Assembly (NCBI RefSeq): GCF_027595985.1
Contig: NC_073302.1
Span: 11,056,390 to 11,120,389, forward strand
Length of the DNA stretch: 64,000 bases
Source: Sorex araneus
Lineage: Eukaryota; Chordata; Mammalia; Eulipotyphla; Soricidae
Direction: 5' to 3'
A program made the translations under genes and the position numbers. The notes beneath the pieces are model-generated. The model searched no databases. It saw nothing but the letters and a program-made list of their open reading frames with translations, and had not been told where the DNA came from. This document shows, in pieces, positions 1-12,150 of the stretch. Position 1 is the stretch's first letter. Each line of letters begins with the position of its first letter.

Positions 1-471
1 AATCTTGGCTTTGATTTGCCTAGTATTCAGCCCAGAAAAAAAACCCACAAGAAGTGAATATCTCTGATTGTAAAGCAAAAATCAGTAGTGCATGTCCTAA
101 GTCATCATTGGTTTTCTCTCAAAGACTGAGATTATGTGAACTTCTATTAAGGGTATCGGAACTTCCTGCTGATTCCAAGTGACTGACTCACCCTCTTCAG
201 CACCCTTCTTCCTACCTACACTTCTCCTTTCTGTCTTGACCCTCAGCCGTTTCTTACTTAGTCTTGTTTGCTAGCAATCCAATTCTTCTTAGTAGAGTAT
301 AAGGTAGGGAAAAAGAAGGGAAAGAATGGAGGACGAGGCCAAGAGACCAGTCAAGACAGAGATTAGTAAAAGTAAATTAAAACAGCCAGCCAAGCTCGTT
401 CTGTTCCATGTGAATCTGGGGTATCTCAGAGTAGAACTTTCAGGAATACAGCGTTGTTGTTGTTGTTGTTT
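1..471. other. Unassigned non-coding sequence
   Basis: No gene, SINE or L1 is recognised. A short (GTT)n run at 453-470 directly precedes the A-rich tail of the minus-strand retroposon that follows. Confidence 0.5.
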
Positions 472-596
472 TTAATTTTTTTATTGAATCACCGTGTGGA
501 AAGTTACAAAGCTTTCAGGCTTAAGTCTCAGTTATACAGTGCTCAAACACCCATCCCTTCACCAGTGCACATATTCCACTACCAAGAATCACAGTA
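472..596 (-). mobile_element. Composite L1-tailed retroposon, 3' end (left half of a split copy)
   Basis: The reverse complement reads as the conserved 3' module of the composite family: a stretch with 'GCACTGGTGAAGGGATGGGT' and then a tail beginning 'GGTGATTCAATAAAA'. The copy is interrupted by an RTE element whose target duplication is AAGAATCACAGTA (584-596 and 4062-4074). The rest of the copy continues at 4075-4161. Confidence 0.75.
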
Positions 597-892
597 GGGG
601 TGGGGCTTCTGGGTTTGACCCCTTCCCTAAGGTGCCGGAGATTGATGGGAGGAGGCAGGACAGAAGATCTTGTTTCCAGGTCTCATTGAGCCTAGCGTTC
701 AAGGTCACAAAGTTCTGCTTACTTGGTTTTGTGGGGCTTCACTCGTGCGTGAGGTTCGGCCCAAGAGTCCAGAGAGAGGCCTGGAGTATGGTGGTGGCTG
801 GGTAGCGGATGTAGTGGTGGATGTAGTGGTGGTTGGCCAGTTAGGTATTTATCTGGCTTTTATGAGGCGCAAGCCTCAGGCTACCACAAGTA

Positions 893-2718
893 ATGTCCGA
901 GCTCGCAAAGCTGTGCAGAGAAGCGATAAAGGAAGACCTCAAAGAGAGAAGAGCAGCAGTGTTGGCTGATGCAGCAGAAGCTGCATTCCAGAAAGTATTC
1001 CAATGCTCGCCTGTCCTTTGCCAACTACAAAATCAAGATGACTGCCCTCCGACGTCCTGATGGGGTCTATCACATCTTCCAGAAAGGCAATGGGAAGGAC
1101 TATTCACGACTTCTACTCAGATCGCTTTGACAGCCACGTCCGCCTGTCCCACATACCAAATTCTGCAGGATGGATATGTCATTCCCAATGTCCTCCCTTC
1201 CGAAATTCGACATGCCATTTCGTCGGTAAAGATGTGTACAGCACCCGGTCCGGACAAGGTCAGACCCGAACACCTGAAGAATCTGCCACCAGTACTCATC
1301 AATACACTGGCTCGACTCTTCACACACTACCTGTCTGAATACAAGGTTCCATCCCAGTGGAAAACCAGCAGGATCGTTCTTTTGTACAAGAAAGGAGACA
1401 TCCACAACATCGGCAACTATTGCCCAATCTTCTGGCTGTCTGTCATCTACAAGTTGTTCACTCGTGTCATTCTGAATAGAATAGGCAGAACACTAGATGA
1501 AGGACAACAATGCAAGCAAGCCAGGTTCCGAAAAGGATTCAGCACAGTTGGCCATATTCACACGGTGACCAAACTCATTGAAGTTTCGTGAGAGTTCAAG
1601 AAACCGCTCTGTCTAATGTTCATAGACTTAAAGAAGGCCTTTGATTCTGTTGAGACTGAAGTGGTCATGGAAGCCCTGGCCAAACAGGGCATTCAAACTC
1701 AGTACATCAAGATCCTCTGCGAGCTGTATTGAGGATTCACCACCAGGATCTCACCATTCTACAAGGAAGTGATCATTGACGTAAAGAGAGGGGTTCGGCA
1801 GAGCGATACTATTTCACCAAAACTCTTCAGTGCCACGCCCGAAAATGTGCGATGATTGGAATGGGAAGGAATGGGAGCGAAGATAGATGGTTGACAACTA
1901 CACCACCTCCGCTTTGCTGATGATATCGTTCTCATAACGCCAAACATTAGCCACGCAGCACAAATGCTGGCCGACTTAGACCGAGAGTGTGGAAAAGTCA
2001 GACTGCAGCTGAACCTCAACAAGATGATGCTCATGAAAAATGAACTAGTCCCTGACACTCCATTTGCTCTCAATGGAACAAACATCTCCGAATGCAGCAG
2101 TTATGTGTACCTAGGTCAAGAACTTAACATGAGGAATGACTTGGTGCCAGAAATGTGCAGGAGGAAGAGAGCAGCATGGAAAGCCTTCAAGAGCGTCAAA
2201 GAAGTGGTTAAGAGGACGAAGAAGCTCTGACTCCAGGCGCATCTTTTCAATTCCACCATTCTTCCTGCACTAACATACGACTCAGAGACCTAGGCCCTAT
2301 GCAAACAGGATGAGAACGCTATTCGGGTATCCCAAAGAGGAATCGAGGGGCTGGAGCGATAGCACAGCGGGGTAGGGCGTTTGCCTTGCACGCGGCCGAA
2401 CTGAGTTCGATTCCCAGCATCCCATATGATCCCCTGAGCACCGCCAGGGGTGATTCCTGAGTGCAGAGCCAGGAGTAACCCTTGTGCACCGCCAGGTGTG
2501 ACCCAAAAAAAAAAGAGGAATCGAAAGAGCTATGCTAGGAGTATCATGTTTTACTCAAGTTGAGAGAAGGAATCCAGAGTTCTGACCTCCTTCGACGGTC
2601 AAGAATCAGGAATGCTGTCTTGTTTGCCAAGATATCAAAAATCAGATGGGCTGAATGTGTAATGCGATTCAGAGATGACCGCTGGACTAAAGCTGTTACG
2701 CGACTTCCACGGGATGTC
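893..2718 (+). pseudogene. RTE reverse transcriptase, decayed coding region
   Basis: The remnant contains the RTE linker and reverse transcriptase domain. An open stretch at 1127-1591 carries the 'GPDKVRPEHLKNLPP' block, followed by 'LYKKGDIHNIGNY' and 'FIDLKKAFDSVE'. The catalytic FADD sits at 1913-1924. A 'LNGTNISECSSYVYLG' block and an 'RAAWKAFKSVKEVVK' block follow. The frame is broken: TGA replaces CGA at about 1588 (a likely CpG decay), another TGA lies near 1730, and there are further changes. A SINE interrupts it at 2347-2511. It is not functional. Confidence 0.85.
2347..2511 (+). mobile_element. Short A-tailed tRNA-like SINE inside the RTE
   Basis: The SINE begins GGGGCTGGAGCGATAGCACA. 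It has a pol III A-box-like TAGCACAGCGG followed by the B box GTTCGATTCC, and it ends TGACCCA plus an A-run. A perfect 13-bp duplication, AAAGAGGAATCGA, flanks it (2334-2346 and 2512-2524). Confidence 0.92.
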
Positions 2719-2734
2719 AAAAGACCATGTGGTC

Positions 2735-3866
<1,132 letters not shown>

Positions 3867-3882
3867 AAAAGACCATGTGGTC

Positions 3883-4049
3883 GCCCACCAACAAGATGGT
3901 CAGACTTCTTCCTCAAAATCTTGAATGAACGGTTTGAGGCACTTCCTGTCCCTGGAATGAGCAGATATCATTGGGCTACTCTAGCACGCGACAGAGACAA
4001 ATGGAGACACCCACTCGAGCAAATTGAAGATCAACGGGAAGACAAGTGA
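3883..4049 (+). pseudogene. RTE reverse transcriptase, C-terminal fragment
   Basis: The RTE reading resumes after the composite insertion. It encodes residues like '[10 protein letters not shown]' and then '[20 protein letters not shown]', ending at a TGA at 4047-4049. The last ~60 bases of this coding end are what the long SINEs and the second retroposon family carry as their 3' ends. Confidence 0.85.
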
Positions 4050-4074
4050 TACAAGTGATACAAGAATCACAGTA

Positions 4075-4161
4075 TACATTCACCCCCTCACCCTTCACCA
4101 CCCCCACCCCACCTGTGTAGCTGATAAATTTCACTTTATTTCTCTACTTTGGTTACATTCT
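4075..4161 (-). mobile_element. Composite L1-tailed retroposon (right half of split copy)
   Basis: The reverse complement reads 'GAATGTAACCAAAGTAGAGA' and then 'TTTATCAGCTACACAGG', which is the composite middle-to-3' module. It continues the minus-strand copy at 472-596, split by the RTE insertion. Confidence 0.75.
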
Positions 4162-5340
4162 CATGGGGACTCAAAAAAGTAAATAAATAAAAACCACCTA
4201 ATTAATTAATTAATTAATTAATTTAAACTCTTCTACTAGCCTCATCTTGCAAAATAACCAGTATTGTCCCTCAATCCTTACTCACAGACAATTGGAAAAC
4301 TGAGCCACACTTAGGAGATGTGACCATGAATCTCGGGAGACTGCAAAGATTCTCAACACCTAGTAAGGGGCATCTGACTTTCCCCATCCCCGTGGGCCAT
4401 GCTTTGCTTTCTTCAACTTATAGACGGTATGAGTCCCAGGACACATGAGCCCTCAGTTCAGTGTATCTGGGTAGCTGGATTTTTGCAATGAGTAATCAGG
4501 ATGGGTTTGACTAGAGATGGGAAATGAGAAAGGACTTTGAAGGCGAGTCTGGAAAACATCTTCCCGCTGTTGACCATGTATGCCCCCACCCTCTCTCCTC
4601 CTTAGTCTCCACTAAGCAGAGGTCATGGTGGGGGGCATGGGGGGCACATATTTAACTGAAATGCAGATTCTGAATAAACTTCCAGACATAACACAGGAAA
4701 GGCATCTGTTTCTAGAGAAACTGAAGAGGAAAGAGAAATCTGGAAGGAAGAAGCCAGGACCAAACCGTCCACACCTACCAGGCCTGCTTCCCTCCCAGCA
4801 TGAGAACAATGCGTCTGAAGTGCCCATGAATCAAACCTGGGGGTGGGGGTAGTCATTTTGAGTGTTTTGATAAGATATGAGTGAATCAGGAAAGGGTTAC
4901 CCGTGTGTTATTGTCCAAGTTAATCCTACGTAATTAAGTGCTGTCCATGTGTACAAAAACTGGTGGGTGGTCACTGTGGCCAAGCCTCTGGTTTCACTTG
5001 TTTGGTTAACCTAAGTGCAGACTAGGCAAACTTCCAAATTTCAACCATGACGGGTTCCTTACTTTACCAAAATATTTCTTTCTGCCTCCTAGTATAAACA
5101 TCTGACATTTGAGGATGGAGGTGCTGCACCTTCCAGACAATTGTACCATTACCTGTGTTAATTCACTGGGTCCTTCGAACATCCCTTTGAAGTAAGTACA
5201 CCACCCACCCCCCCCCCCCCCCGTCTCCCACTCTGCAGACAGATAAACCACGTTCCACAGAGGTTGAGCAACTTGACCTAAATTGCTCACTTGATCCCCA
5301 TGGAGATAGGGAATGGGTCTAGATGCCTGTGGTCCCAGAG
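4162..5340. other. Unassigned intergenic sequence with simple repeats
   Basis: It contains (ATTA)n at about 4197-4223 and a poly-C run at about 5208-5222. A short open frame at 4625-4852 has no recognisable domain and no coding support. No gene or known repeat is seen. Confidence 0.5.
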
Positions 5341-6026
5341 TGTGTGTTCATAAAACGAATAAGAAGCCCGCGGCTCTCTCTCGCCACCAGTACTGGGTGG
5401 TCTCGGGCCACTTCCCCACCCAGGATGGCCGATGCCATGGGCAGACGAAGGAGGAAATGAGGGCCAGGCTGGTTGGTATCAATTGCCGTTTATTCCAGTC
5501 ACGTCTCCATTCTCCTCTGACTTTCCTGCCCCCTATCTCTTTTCCTTCTTTTGGATTCTCCTTGAGCCTCCTCCCTGATCCCCTGATTCTCCTCAATTCT
5601 TCTCCCACGGACCCTGCTCCTACATTCTTCCCCTTCATTCTTCTCCCCTACTACATTCTTCCCCTACATTCTTCTCCTTCTCTCCTTTGCTAGTCTCTCC
5701 GCACTCCGACCCACCATCCTGGTCTCTCTGGTCTCTCACACCCTCCAAACCTACCCTGCAAACCTTGGTGGTAGCAACCACACCTAGGTCCAATAGCACA
5801 ATCAACATACGAAAGCCCTTCCTGATCGCCTGCAGCCAGGAGATCCGCTCAAGGGCAAAATACCACCTAGGGTGTGTTTCTCCTTTCCTTAGTCCAATAG
5901 GCATTTAAACATTCATCCTAATTCTACTCCTTAATAATATTAGTCATTTTGTATGGACACAATAAGATATACATTAAGCTTGTAGGCTGACGCTCCTGGG
6001 AACATCTCAATTTAGACCCCAGACTA

Positions 6027-6572
6027 TACAGAAAGAGAGAGACAGACATAGAAAGATTGCACTCATCTGTGGAATATAGAATAATAGACTAGGAGACTAA
6101 CACCCAAGAATAGTAGAAATAAGTACCAGGAGGTTGACTCCATGGCTTGGAAGCTGGCCTCACATTCTGGGCAACTCAGAGAAGGGAACACCATGTAAAA
6201 TGTGGTGGGAGGTCATGCGGGGGAAGGGTGATGCATGCCGAATGTAGACTAGAGACTGAACACAATGGCCACGCAACACCTTTATTGCAAACCACAACTC
6301 CTAATCAGAGAGAGAGAACAAAAGGGAAAACCCTGCCATAGTGGCAGTGTGGGGTGGGGGGAGACGGGACTGGGGAGGGTGGGAGGGATGCTGGGTTTAC
6401 TGGTGGTAGAGAATGGGCACTGGTGAAGGGATGGGTCCTCGAACTTTGTATGGGGGAAACATGAGCACAAAAATGTATAAATCTGTAACTGTACCCTCAC
6501 GGTGATTCACTAATTAAAAATAAATAAATTATTTAAAAAAACAAAATAAATTTTTTAAAAGTGCAAAAAAAA
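6027..6572 (+). mobile_element. L1 3' end, 5'-truncated, inside LTR-A
   Basis: It begins just past ORF2 ('CAGAAAGAGAGAGACAGACA'), contains the G-rich 3'UTR and the 'GGGCACTGGTGAAGGGATGG' block, and ends in an A-rich tail. AGACCCCAGACTA is duplicated at 6014-6026 and 6573-6585. Confidence 0.9.
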
Positions 6573-6806
6573 AGACCCCAGACTACAGTGCTCAGGCAAG
6601 ATTAGTCTTTCCTAATCCTACAGGGTCCTGATCCAGTTGTTACTCTTTGGATCATGACAGAATTTGTCCATGTCCATGCTCTTAACTTATAGTTAAGTAT
6701 TATGGCGCTTGGCCTGGCCCATTTCAATGTCAGGATACCTCACAGCTTGCCCTGGGTCCATCCAGTCCCTTGTTGGGATGCTGCTTTGGGGGTGCTAGGA
6801 AGTAAG

Positions 6807-7048
6807 GAGCGGTAACACAGCAGGTAGGGCACTTGCCTTGCACGTGGCCAACCTGGGTTCAATTCCTCCATCCCTCTCGGAGAGCCCAGCAAGCTACCGA
6901 GAGTATCCTGCCCACATGGCAGAGCCTGGCAAGCCATCCATGGCATATTCGATATGCCAAAAAACAGTAACAACAATCTCACAATGGAGAAGTTACTGGT
7001 GCCCGCTTGAGCAAATCAATGAACAATCGGATGACAGTGCTATAGTGC
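6807..7048 (+). mobile_element. Long SINE with RTE-type tail, inside LTR-A
   Basis: The tRNA-like head is followed by the 'CTCTCGGAGAGCCCAGCAAG' core and an end matching the RTE 3' terminus ('GCTTGAGCAAATCAATGAAC', then ATGACAGTGC repeats). There is no A-tail. AGGAAGTAAG is duplicated at 6797-6806 and 7049-7058. Confidence 0.88.
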
Positions 7049-7420
7049 AGGAAGTAAGGGCAACTGAGATTTAAGTCGAGAGAACAGATGCCTAGGAGTG
7101 AATACTATTTGGAGTCAATTAACTTCCCAAGTTACAAAAGCATAGCATTAAACTTCTTCCTGTGTCTATACAAAAAGGACATTGCTCTGAAGTAACTATG
7201 CAAAGGACATAAGAGGAAGAGAAAAGCAATATTTACAAGTTAACAGAGTCTGATTAGAAGATAAAGGTGATCGACTGGTTGGGGAAGCAGAGCACAAAGA
7301 AAGAGGTTATAGATGAACACGGAGGAATGGGAGTGCCTTGGGAGCACTGTAATGGGTGTAACCCAATAAACCTAAGCTCCCTGTAGCAAGGCAGAAAGGA
7401 CAAACCAATGCTATCCTACA

Positions 7421-7768
7421 GAGAGTAGATGTCTGATCTAGAAGCCTCCATGAGTTAGGGTCCAAACAGCCAAAGTGTTCCCTCTCTGGAGGGAGAAGCC
7501 AGAAGACTTAGCATCCAGTCTTGGGTCTAATAGTAAAACATCCTAATAATTCAGGTCGTTCTCCCAATAGCCTCCAATGTCTTCCTTCTTTAAAAACCAG
7601 GGATTCGGTCTGCATTTTTCTAAGAGTCTCTTTAGCTCAGCGCCTCTAAATCTGTTTTGAATTTGAAATGGGAAAGAAGAGGCATCTTCCAGGAGAAAGG
7701 GGTCCCAAGGTTACTGACTGCTCTCTGTTGCCCCTCCCCCACAGCCAGCCCCTCTTTGACCCCTCCCC

Positions 7769-7818
<50 letters not shown>

Positions 7819-7914
7819 CAGTGAATTAAAGAGCATTCTGCTCTCTTGACAGTGACTTGAGGTCCGCTGCATTTCTGCCTACATCTGTTCAGAATCTTAA
7901 ATGACCTTCCACGC
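7421..7914. other. Unassigned sequence with (CA)n microsatellite
   Basis: Apparently unique DNA, with a (CA)n run at 7772-7815. No gene is recognised. Confidence 0.55.
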
Positions 7915-8060
7915 ATTCCTTCATTCCACAAATATTTATCAAGGGACTCTTGTGTTCCGGGCGCGGTGCCAGGGGAGTGATGTAACAAAGAATCAAGCCC
8001 AGCGCCCACATTTGGGCAGCTCGAAGTCTGGGGGGGATGACATATAACATAAAGATCTAG
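7915..8060 (+). mobile_element. Ancient L2-like fragment
   Basis: The stretch 'TTCATTCCACAAATATTTAT' followed by a 'GGGACTC...GCGGTGCCAGG' pattern resembles the 3' part of mammalian L2 as I recall it. It is diverged and the boundaries are approximate. Confidence 0.45.
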
Positions 8061-8375
8061 TTTTGGGGTGTGTTTGCCAGGAGCGCCCCTGAAGCAGCAT
8101 GGGTGGAAGACTAGCAGGCGAGGCATGGGAAGGGAACCGCTAACGACCTGAGCCCGGGAGAATGAGCACTTCCGGCAGGTGATAACAGGAAGTTCCTGAG
8201 ACAAGAAGACCTAAGGAAAGCCTGAGTGCTAGACCACAGAAGGCAAGAGGACAGAGAGAGGGGCGCTCGCTGAAGAGCAGAGTCCTGGGGGAGGGCAGGA
8301 GAGGGGATACAGGAAAAGTACGTTTTAAAGAGACAGGAAAGAATTTACAGGAACAAATTTCCCCTGGGGGGGAGA

Positions 8376-8546
8376 CTTTTTTGTTTTGTGGCCACACCCA
8401 GAAGTGCTCAGGGCTTGTTCCTGGCTCTGTGCTCAGTGATCACTCCTGGCAGGGCTCAAGGGGACCAAATGGGGTGCTAGGGATTGAACACAGGTTAGCA
8501 GCTTACATGGTAGGCACCTTATTTGCTGTGGTATCTCTTCAGCCCC
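8376..8546 (-). mobile_element. Diverged short SINE
   Basis: The reverse complement starts GGGGCTGAAGAGATACCACA and ends in the GGTGTGGCCACAAAAC-type terminus. It is clearly older than the young copies. Confidence 0.8.
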
Positions 8547-9342
8547 AACAGGTACAAGTTTTCTAAGTACAGAGAAAGGAGCAGAGATAGAATTTAAGTG
8601 CTATACTAGGTACTTGGCATCTAGGAGGCCCTGGGTTTGATACATGGTATTTTATCTTCTTCCCCCACCAGTATTCCTAGGTGCCCTTTTTGTTTTTTTT
8701 TTTTTTTAAAAAAAAGGAAGGTGGGCTAAGATTCACTTAAGATTACGAAGAAAGCTGACATTTCATTAAACTGAGGGAGATGGTGAGGTCGTTTCCTTTT
8801 AACCTACTGGAAACAAATTCTCCACTGCTTCTCTAGATCTGAGAATGAGCTGGCCTGTTCCCAGCTCTTTGATGTCACTCTAACTTAAGTCCTCCAGTAT
8901 CATTTCAATCGGTAACAAGTGACCGCTACTTCCTTGTCCGATTGCTCATGCCTGCTCGGAGAACCCCACAATCATGACTGTGAGCCCCACAATCAATGAC
9001 ACAGAGCTTCCTGTAAAATATTTTCCCAAACCTGAGTCACAGGGCTCTTCAAAGCCCTTTAATTACATTCTGGAATATTCTATAACTTGGAGGTCTAACA
9101 ATTCGCTAAATTTCTATGTATTCGGAGACCTTATTTTTATAAAAATCTCTAACAATAAATTGGTAATTTTGCAGCCGCCTCTTCACTCGAACATGCTTGC
9201 TCTGCCATGCCACCTTCTGCTCTGCTAACATTTCACATCTCTACCCCACCTCTACCAGAGCCATTCCATGTCAGTGCAAACTGCCAAAGATCACACTCAA
9301 TAATGGGCATTTATAAAGACCAAGAAAGGCTCATAATAGGTA
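8547..9342. other. Unassigned sequence
   Basis: It includes a T-run meeting an A-run at about 8690-8716 and a faint SINE-like stretch near 8590-8660. No gene is recognised. Confidence 0.45.
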
Positions 9343-9356
9343 ATACCCGCTGTTTC

Positions 9357-10082
9357 TTTTTGTTTTTTTTGTAATTGAATCACCGTGGGATACAGTTACA
9401 AAGCTTTCATGTTTGAGCTTCTGTCATACAGTGATCAAACACCCATCCCTCCACCAATGCACATTCTCCACCACCTCTGTACCCAATATCCACCCCCTCC
9501 CTTTCCAGCCCTTCCCCTGCCTCCCTGGCAGACAATTTCCCCCATACTCTCTCTCTACTTTGGGGCATTATGGTTTGCAATACAGATTACTGAGAGGCTA
9601 TCATGTTTGGTCCTTTATCTACTTTCAGCACACATCTCCCATCCTGAATGATCCCACCAACCATCATTGTCTAGTGATCCCTTCTCTATCCCAGCTGTCT
9701 TCTCCTTCATCTCATGATACAAGATTCCAACTATGGGGCAATATTCCTGGCCCTTGTGTCTACTATCCTTGGGTGTCAGTCTCATATCATGTTATTTTAT
9801 ATTCCACAAATGAGTGCAGTCCTTCTATATCTGTCCCTCTCTTTCTGACTCACTTCATTTAGCATGATACTCTCCATGTCCATCCACTTATGAGCAAATT
9901 TCATGAATTCATCCTTCCTAACAGCTGCATTGTATTCCATTGTGCAGATGTACCAAAGTTTCTTTAACCAGTCGTCTGTTCTCAGGCACTCGGGTTGTTT
10001 CCAGATTCTGGCTATTGTGAACAGCGCTGCAATGAACATACAGGTGCAGATGTCATTTCTACTGTGCTTTTTTGCACCCTCG
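9357..10082 (-). mobile_element. L1 3' end, 5'-truncated (antisense)
   Basis: The minus-strand frame at 9797-10039 reads as the ORF2 C-terminus ('[20 protein letters not shown]', later 'MEYNAAVRKDEFMKFAHKW'). The 3'UTR and the tail toward 9357 follow. ATACCCGCTGTTTC is duplicated at 9343-9356 and 10083-10096. Confidence 0.93.
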
Positions 10083-10200
10083 ATACCCGCTGTTTCAAGA
10101 GAAGCAACTTATCATTCCTTTTTAGAAAGACTGTTGACCAAAAATGGCTGATGCTCGCCGTCAGGAATAATTAAGAAAATAAACCTCAAAATATTAGTAA

Positions 10201-10385
10201 GGGGCCTGAGAGATAGGACAGGGGGCAGGGCACTTGCCTTGCATGCAGCTGACCAGGATACAATCTCGGGCACCCCATATGGTCCCTCGAGCACTGCCAG
10301 GAGTGATCTCTGAGCACAGAGCCAACGTAAACCTTAAACACTGTCAGGTGTGACCCAAAAACTAAAAAACAAAACACAAAAAAAC
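10201..10385 (+). mobile_element. Short A-tailed SINE
   Basis: It starts GGGGCCTGAGAGATAGGACA, has the 'CCCCATATGGTCCCT' block and the GGTGTGACCCAAAA end. It is moderately diverged. Confidence 0.85.
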
Positions 10386-10719
10386 TTCAGCGAGATGGTA
10401 TTTCACACAAATCCAATGGGCAAGAAAAAAAAAACTTTTCTGACAGTTCTGAGTTTTGAGGAATGTAAGAGACATTGACCAACTGCCAGTGTACATAAAC
10501 TAATGTGGTTTAGTGGCAGTGAAGAACAATTCAGCATGTTCTTCCCTACTAAAACTGAATGTGTGTGTAACCAATGATGACTATTTGAACTCTGGGGAAA
10601 ACAGAATAGTTTCACTGCCCTAAGAAAATATCTTTTATTTCAGTTTCATTTCACAGTCAGCCTCTGTTCCCCACTCCACTTAGCCACCAAATAAAACCCT
10701 GTTAACCACCAATCTTCTG

Positions 10720-10875
10720 GGGTATGGAGGGTATACCCTGAGGGACCACACTGGTGATACTCAGGGGTCATTCCTGGCTCTGTGCACAGGACTTCATCCA
10801 AGCAGTGTTCAGGGGACCATGTGGTGCCGGAGACCAAACCTGGAGTCCTGCATGCAAAATAAGTCACTCCAGCCC
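10720..10875 (-). mobile_element. Diverged short SINE
   Basis: The antisense 'CACTCCAGCCC' head end and the 'GGGGACCATGTGGTGCCGG' block identify it. The tail side is degraded. Confidence 0.7.
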
Positions 10876-11107
10876 AGTCAGCGATCTCTGATATCCCAGT
10901 GATTTTATGAACCTTCCCGAAGAGAAAGTTTCTCTTTTTCTAATATGCCATAATTATAATCACGATGTGTAACCTTTTCAGCCTGACTACTTTCATATAA
11001 TGATAGGAATTTGGATTCCCCAGTCTACTTTCATGATTTGATAGTTCATTTCTCTTCATTGTATGATATTTTTGCATTGTATGGCTGTGCCATACTCTTT
11101 TCTTTTC

Positions 11108-11274
11108 TTTTCTTTTTTTGACTGGGGGAGCAATTGGGCCACACCTAGTAATGTTCAGGCTCTACACTCAGGAATCACACCTGGAGGGACGTGGATAATG
11201 GTATGTGGTGTTGGGTACTGAACCCAGGTCAGCCATGTGCAAGGCATCTACCTGCTACAGTGTTCCTCTGGCCA
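11108..11274 (-). mobile_element. Diverged short SINE
   Basis: A T-rich tail is followed by 'GGGCCACACCTAGTAATGTT' and an antisense head ending 'TCCTCTGGCC'. Confidence 0.75.
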
Positions 11275-11307
11275 CTATACCACACTTTAAAAAAAAAAAA
11301 AAAAACA

Positions 11308-11491
11308 GGGGCTGGAGTGATAGCACAGCGGGTAGGGTGTTTGCCTTGCACACGGGCCGACCTGGGTTTGATTCCCAGCATCCCATATGGTCCTCTGAGC
11401 ACAGCCAGGGGTAATTCCTGAGTGCAGAGCCAGGATTGACCCCTGAGCATCGCTGGGTGTGACCCAAAAAGCAAAAAAGAAAAAAAAATAT
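11308..11491 (+). mobile_element. Short A-tailed SINE
   Basis: A near-consensus copy with A box (GATAGCACAGCGGG) and B-box-like GGGTTTGATTCCC. It sits against a pre-existing A-run and ends in its own A-rich tail. Confidence 0.92.
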
Positions 11492-11592
11492 TGATTGGTT
11501 CCAGTCTGGCAGTCTGGGGAATTTAGGAATAAAACTGCAGTAAACATCTATGATCAAGATGCCTTTGCTTTTATAGTAAAAAACTGGAAACA

Positions 11593-11735
11593 GGACCCAG
11601 AGAGATAGTAAAATGGGCTGGATACTTGTCCTGCATGCAACTGACCCTGGTTTGATTCCTGGTAGGTACCACTCATATAGCTGAGTAAGCCCTAAGCCCC
11701 ATTTGATATTACTAAAACAAACAAATAAACAAACC
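11593..11735 (+). mobile_element. Degraded SINE
   Basis: Head-like 'CCCAGAGAGATAGTAAAAT' and 'CCTGGTTTGATTCCTGG' are followed by a truncated body and an (AAAC)n-like tail. Confidence 0.6.
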
Positions 11736-11744
11736 AAAACTGGA

Positions 11745-12150
11745 AAAAATGTAAAGATTCATCAACAGACAAATGGATAAGCAAATTTTGGTCAAGCTAG
11801 ACAAGAAAATAGAAGTTAGAAATAAAAAAAAGACTAATGATACACGCCATTACTTGAATAAATCTCAAAAATAATTTTATGCTGAGTGAAGAAACTATGT
11901 CTCAAAAAAATTGGTGAAGGGTTGCATCATATCTGATTTCATTTTTGTCAAAATTCTAGAAGATGCAAGCTCATCTACAGTGATGGAAGCAAATCAGTAA
12001 TTGCCTACAGGAGGGAATTAGTCAGGAGGAAATGACTGTGGGTGATGGAATTGTCCATTATCCGGATGATGGTGATGGTCTCACTGGTGTAAACATATTC
12101 TAAGACTCATCAATGAGTGTGCTTTAAAGTATATACCTTAATGGATGTCC
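11745..12150 (+). mobile_element. Ancient L1 3' fragment
   Basis: 'TTATGCTGAGTGAAGAAACT', 'AAATTCTAGAAGATGC' and 'GGAAGCAAATCAGTAATTGC' resemble the end of an old mammalian L1. The limits are approximate. Confidence 0.6.

Larger units (their letters stand above)
5341..7420 (-). mobile_element. LTR-A copy 1 (long solo-LTR-like unit, antisense), interrupted
   Basis: It aligns along its whole length with a second copy at 27842-31094. Without its two insertions it is about 1.25 kb. On the minus strand it begins TGTAGGATAGC and carries an AATAAAC polyadenylation-like site (plus-strand GTTTATTCC at about 5489). No coding region is seen, which suits a solo LTR of an old endogenous retrovirus-like element. 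The target duplication of this copy is not clear. Confidence 0.6.

Noticed and set aside
4612..4856. Short overlapping ORFs on both strands
   Set aside because: Both strands are open over the same stretch, and no domain is recognisable; chance is more likely.
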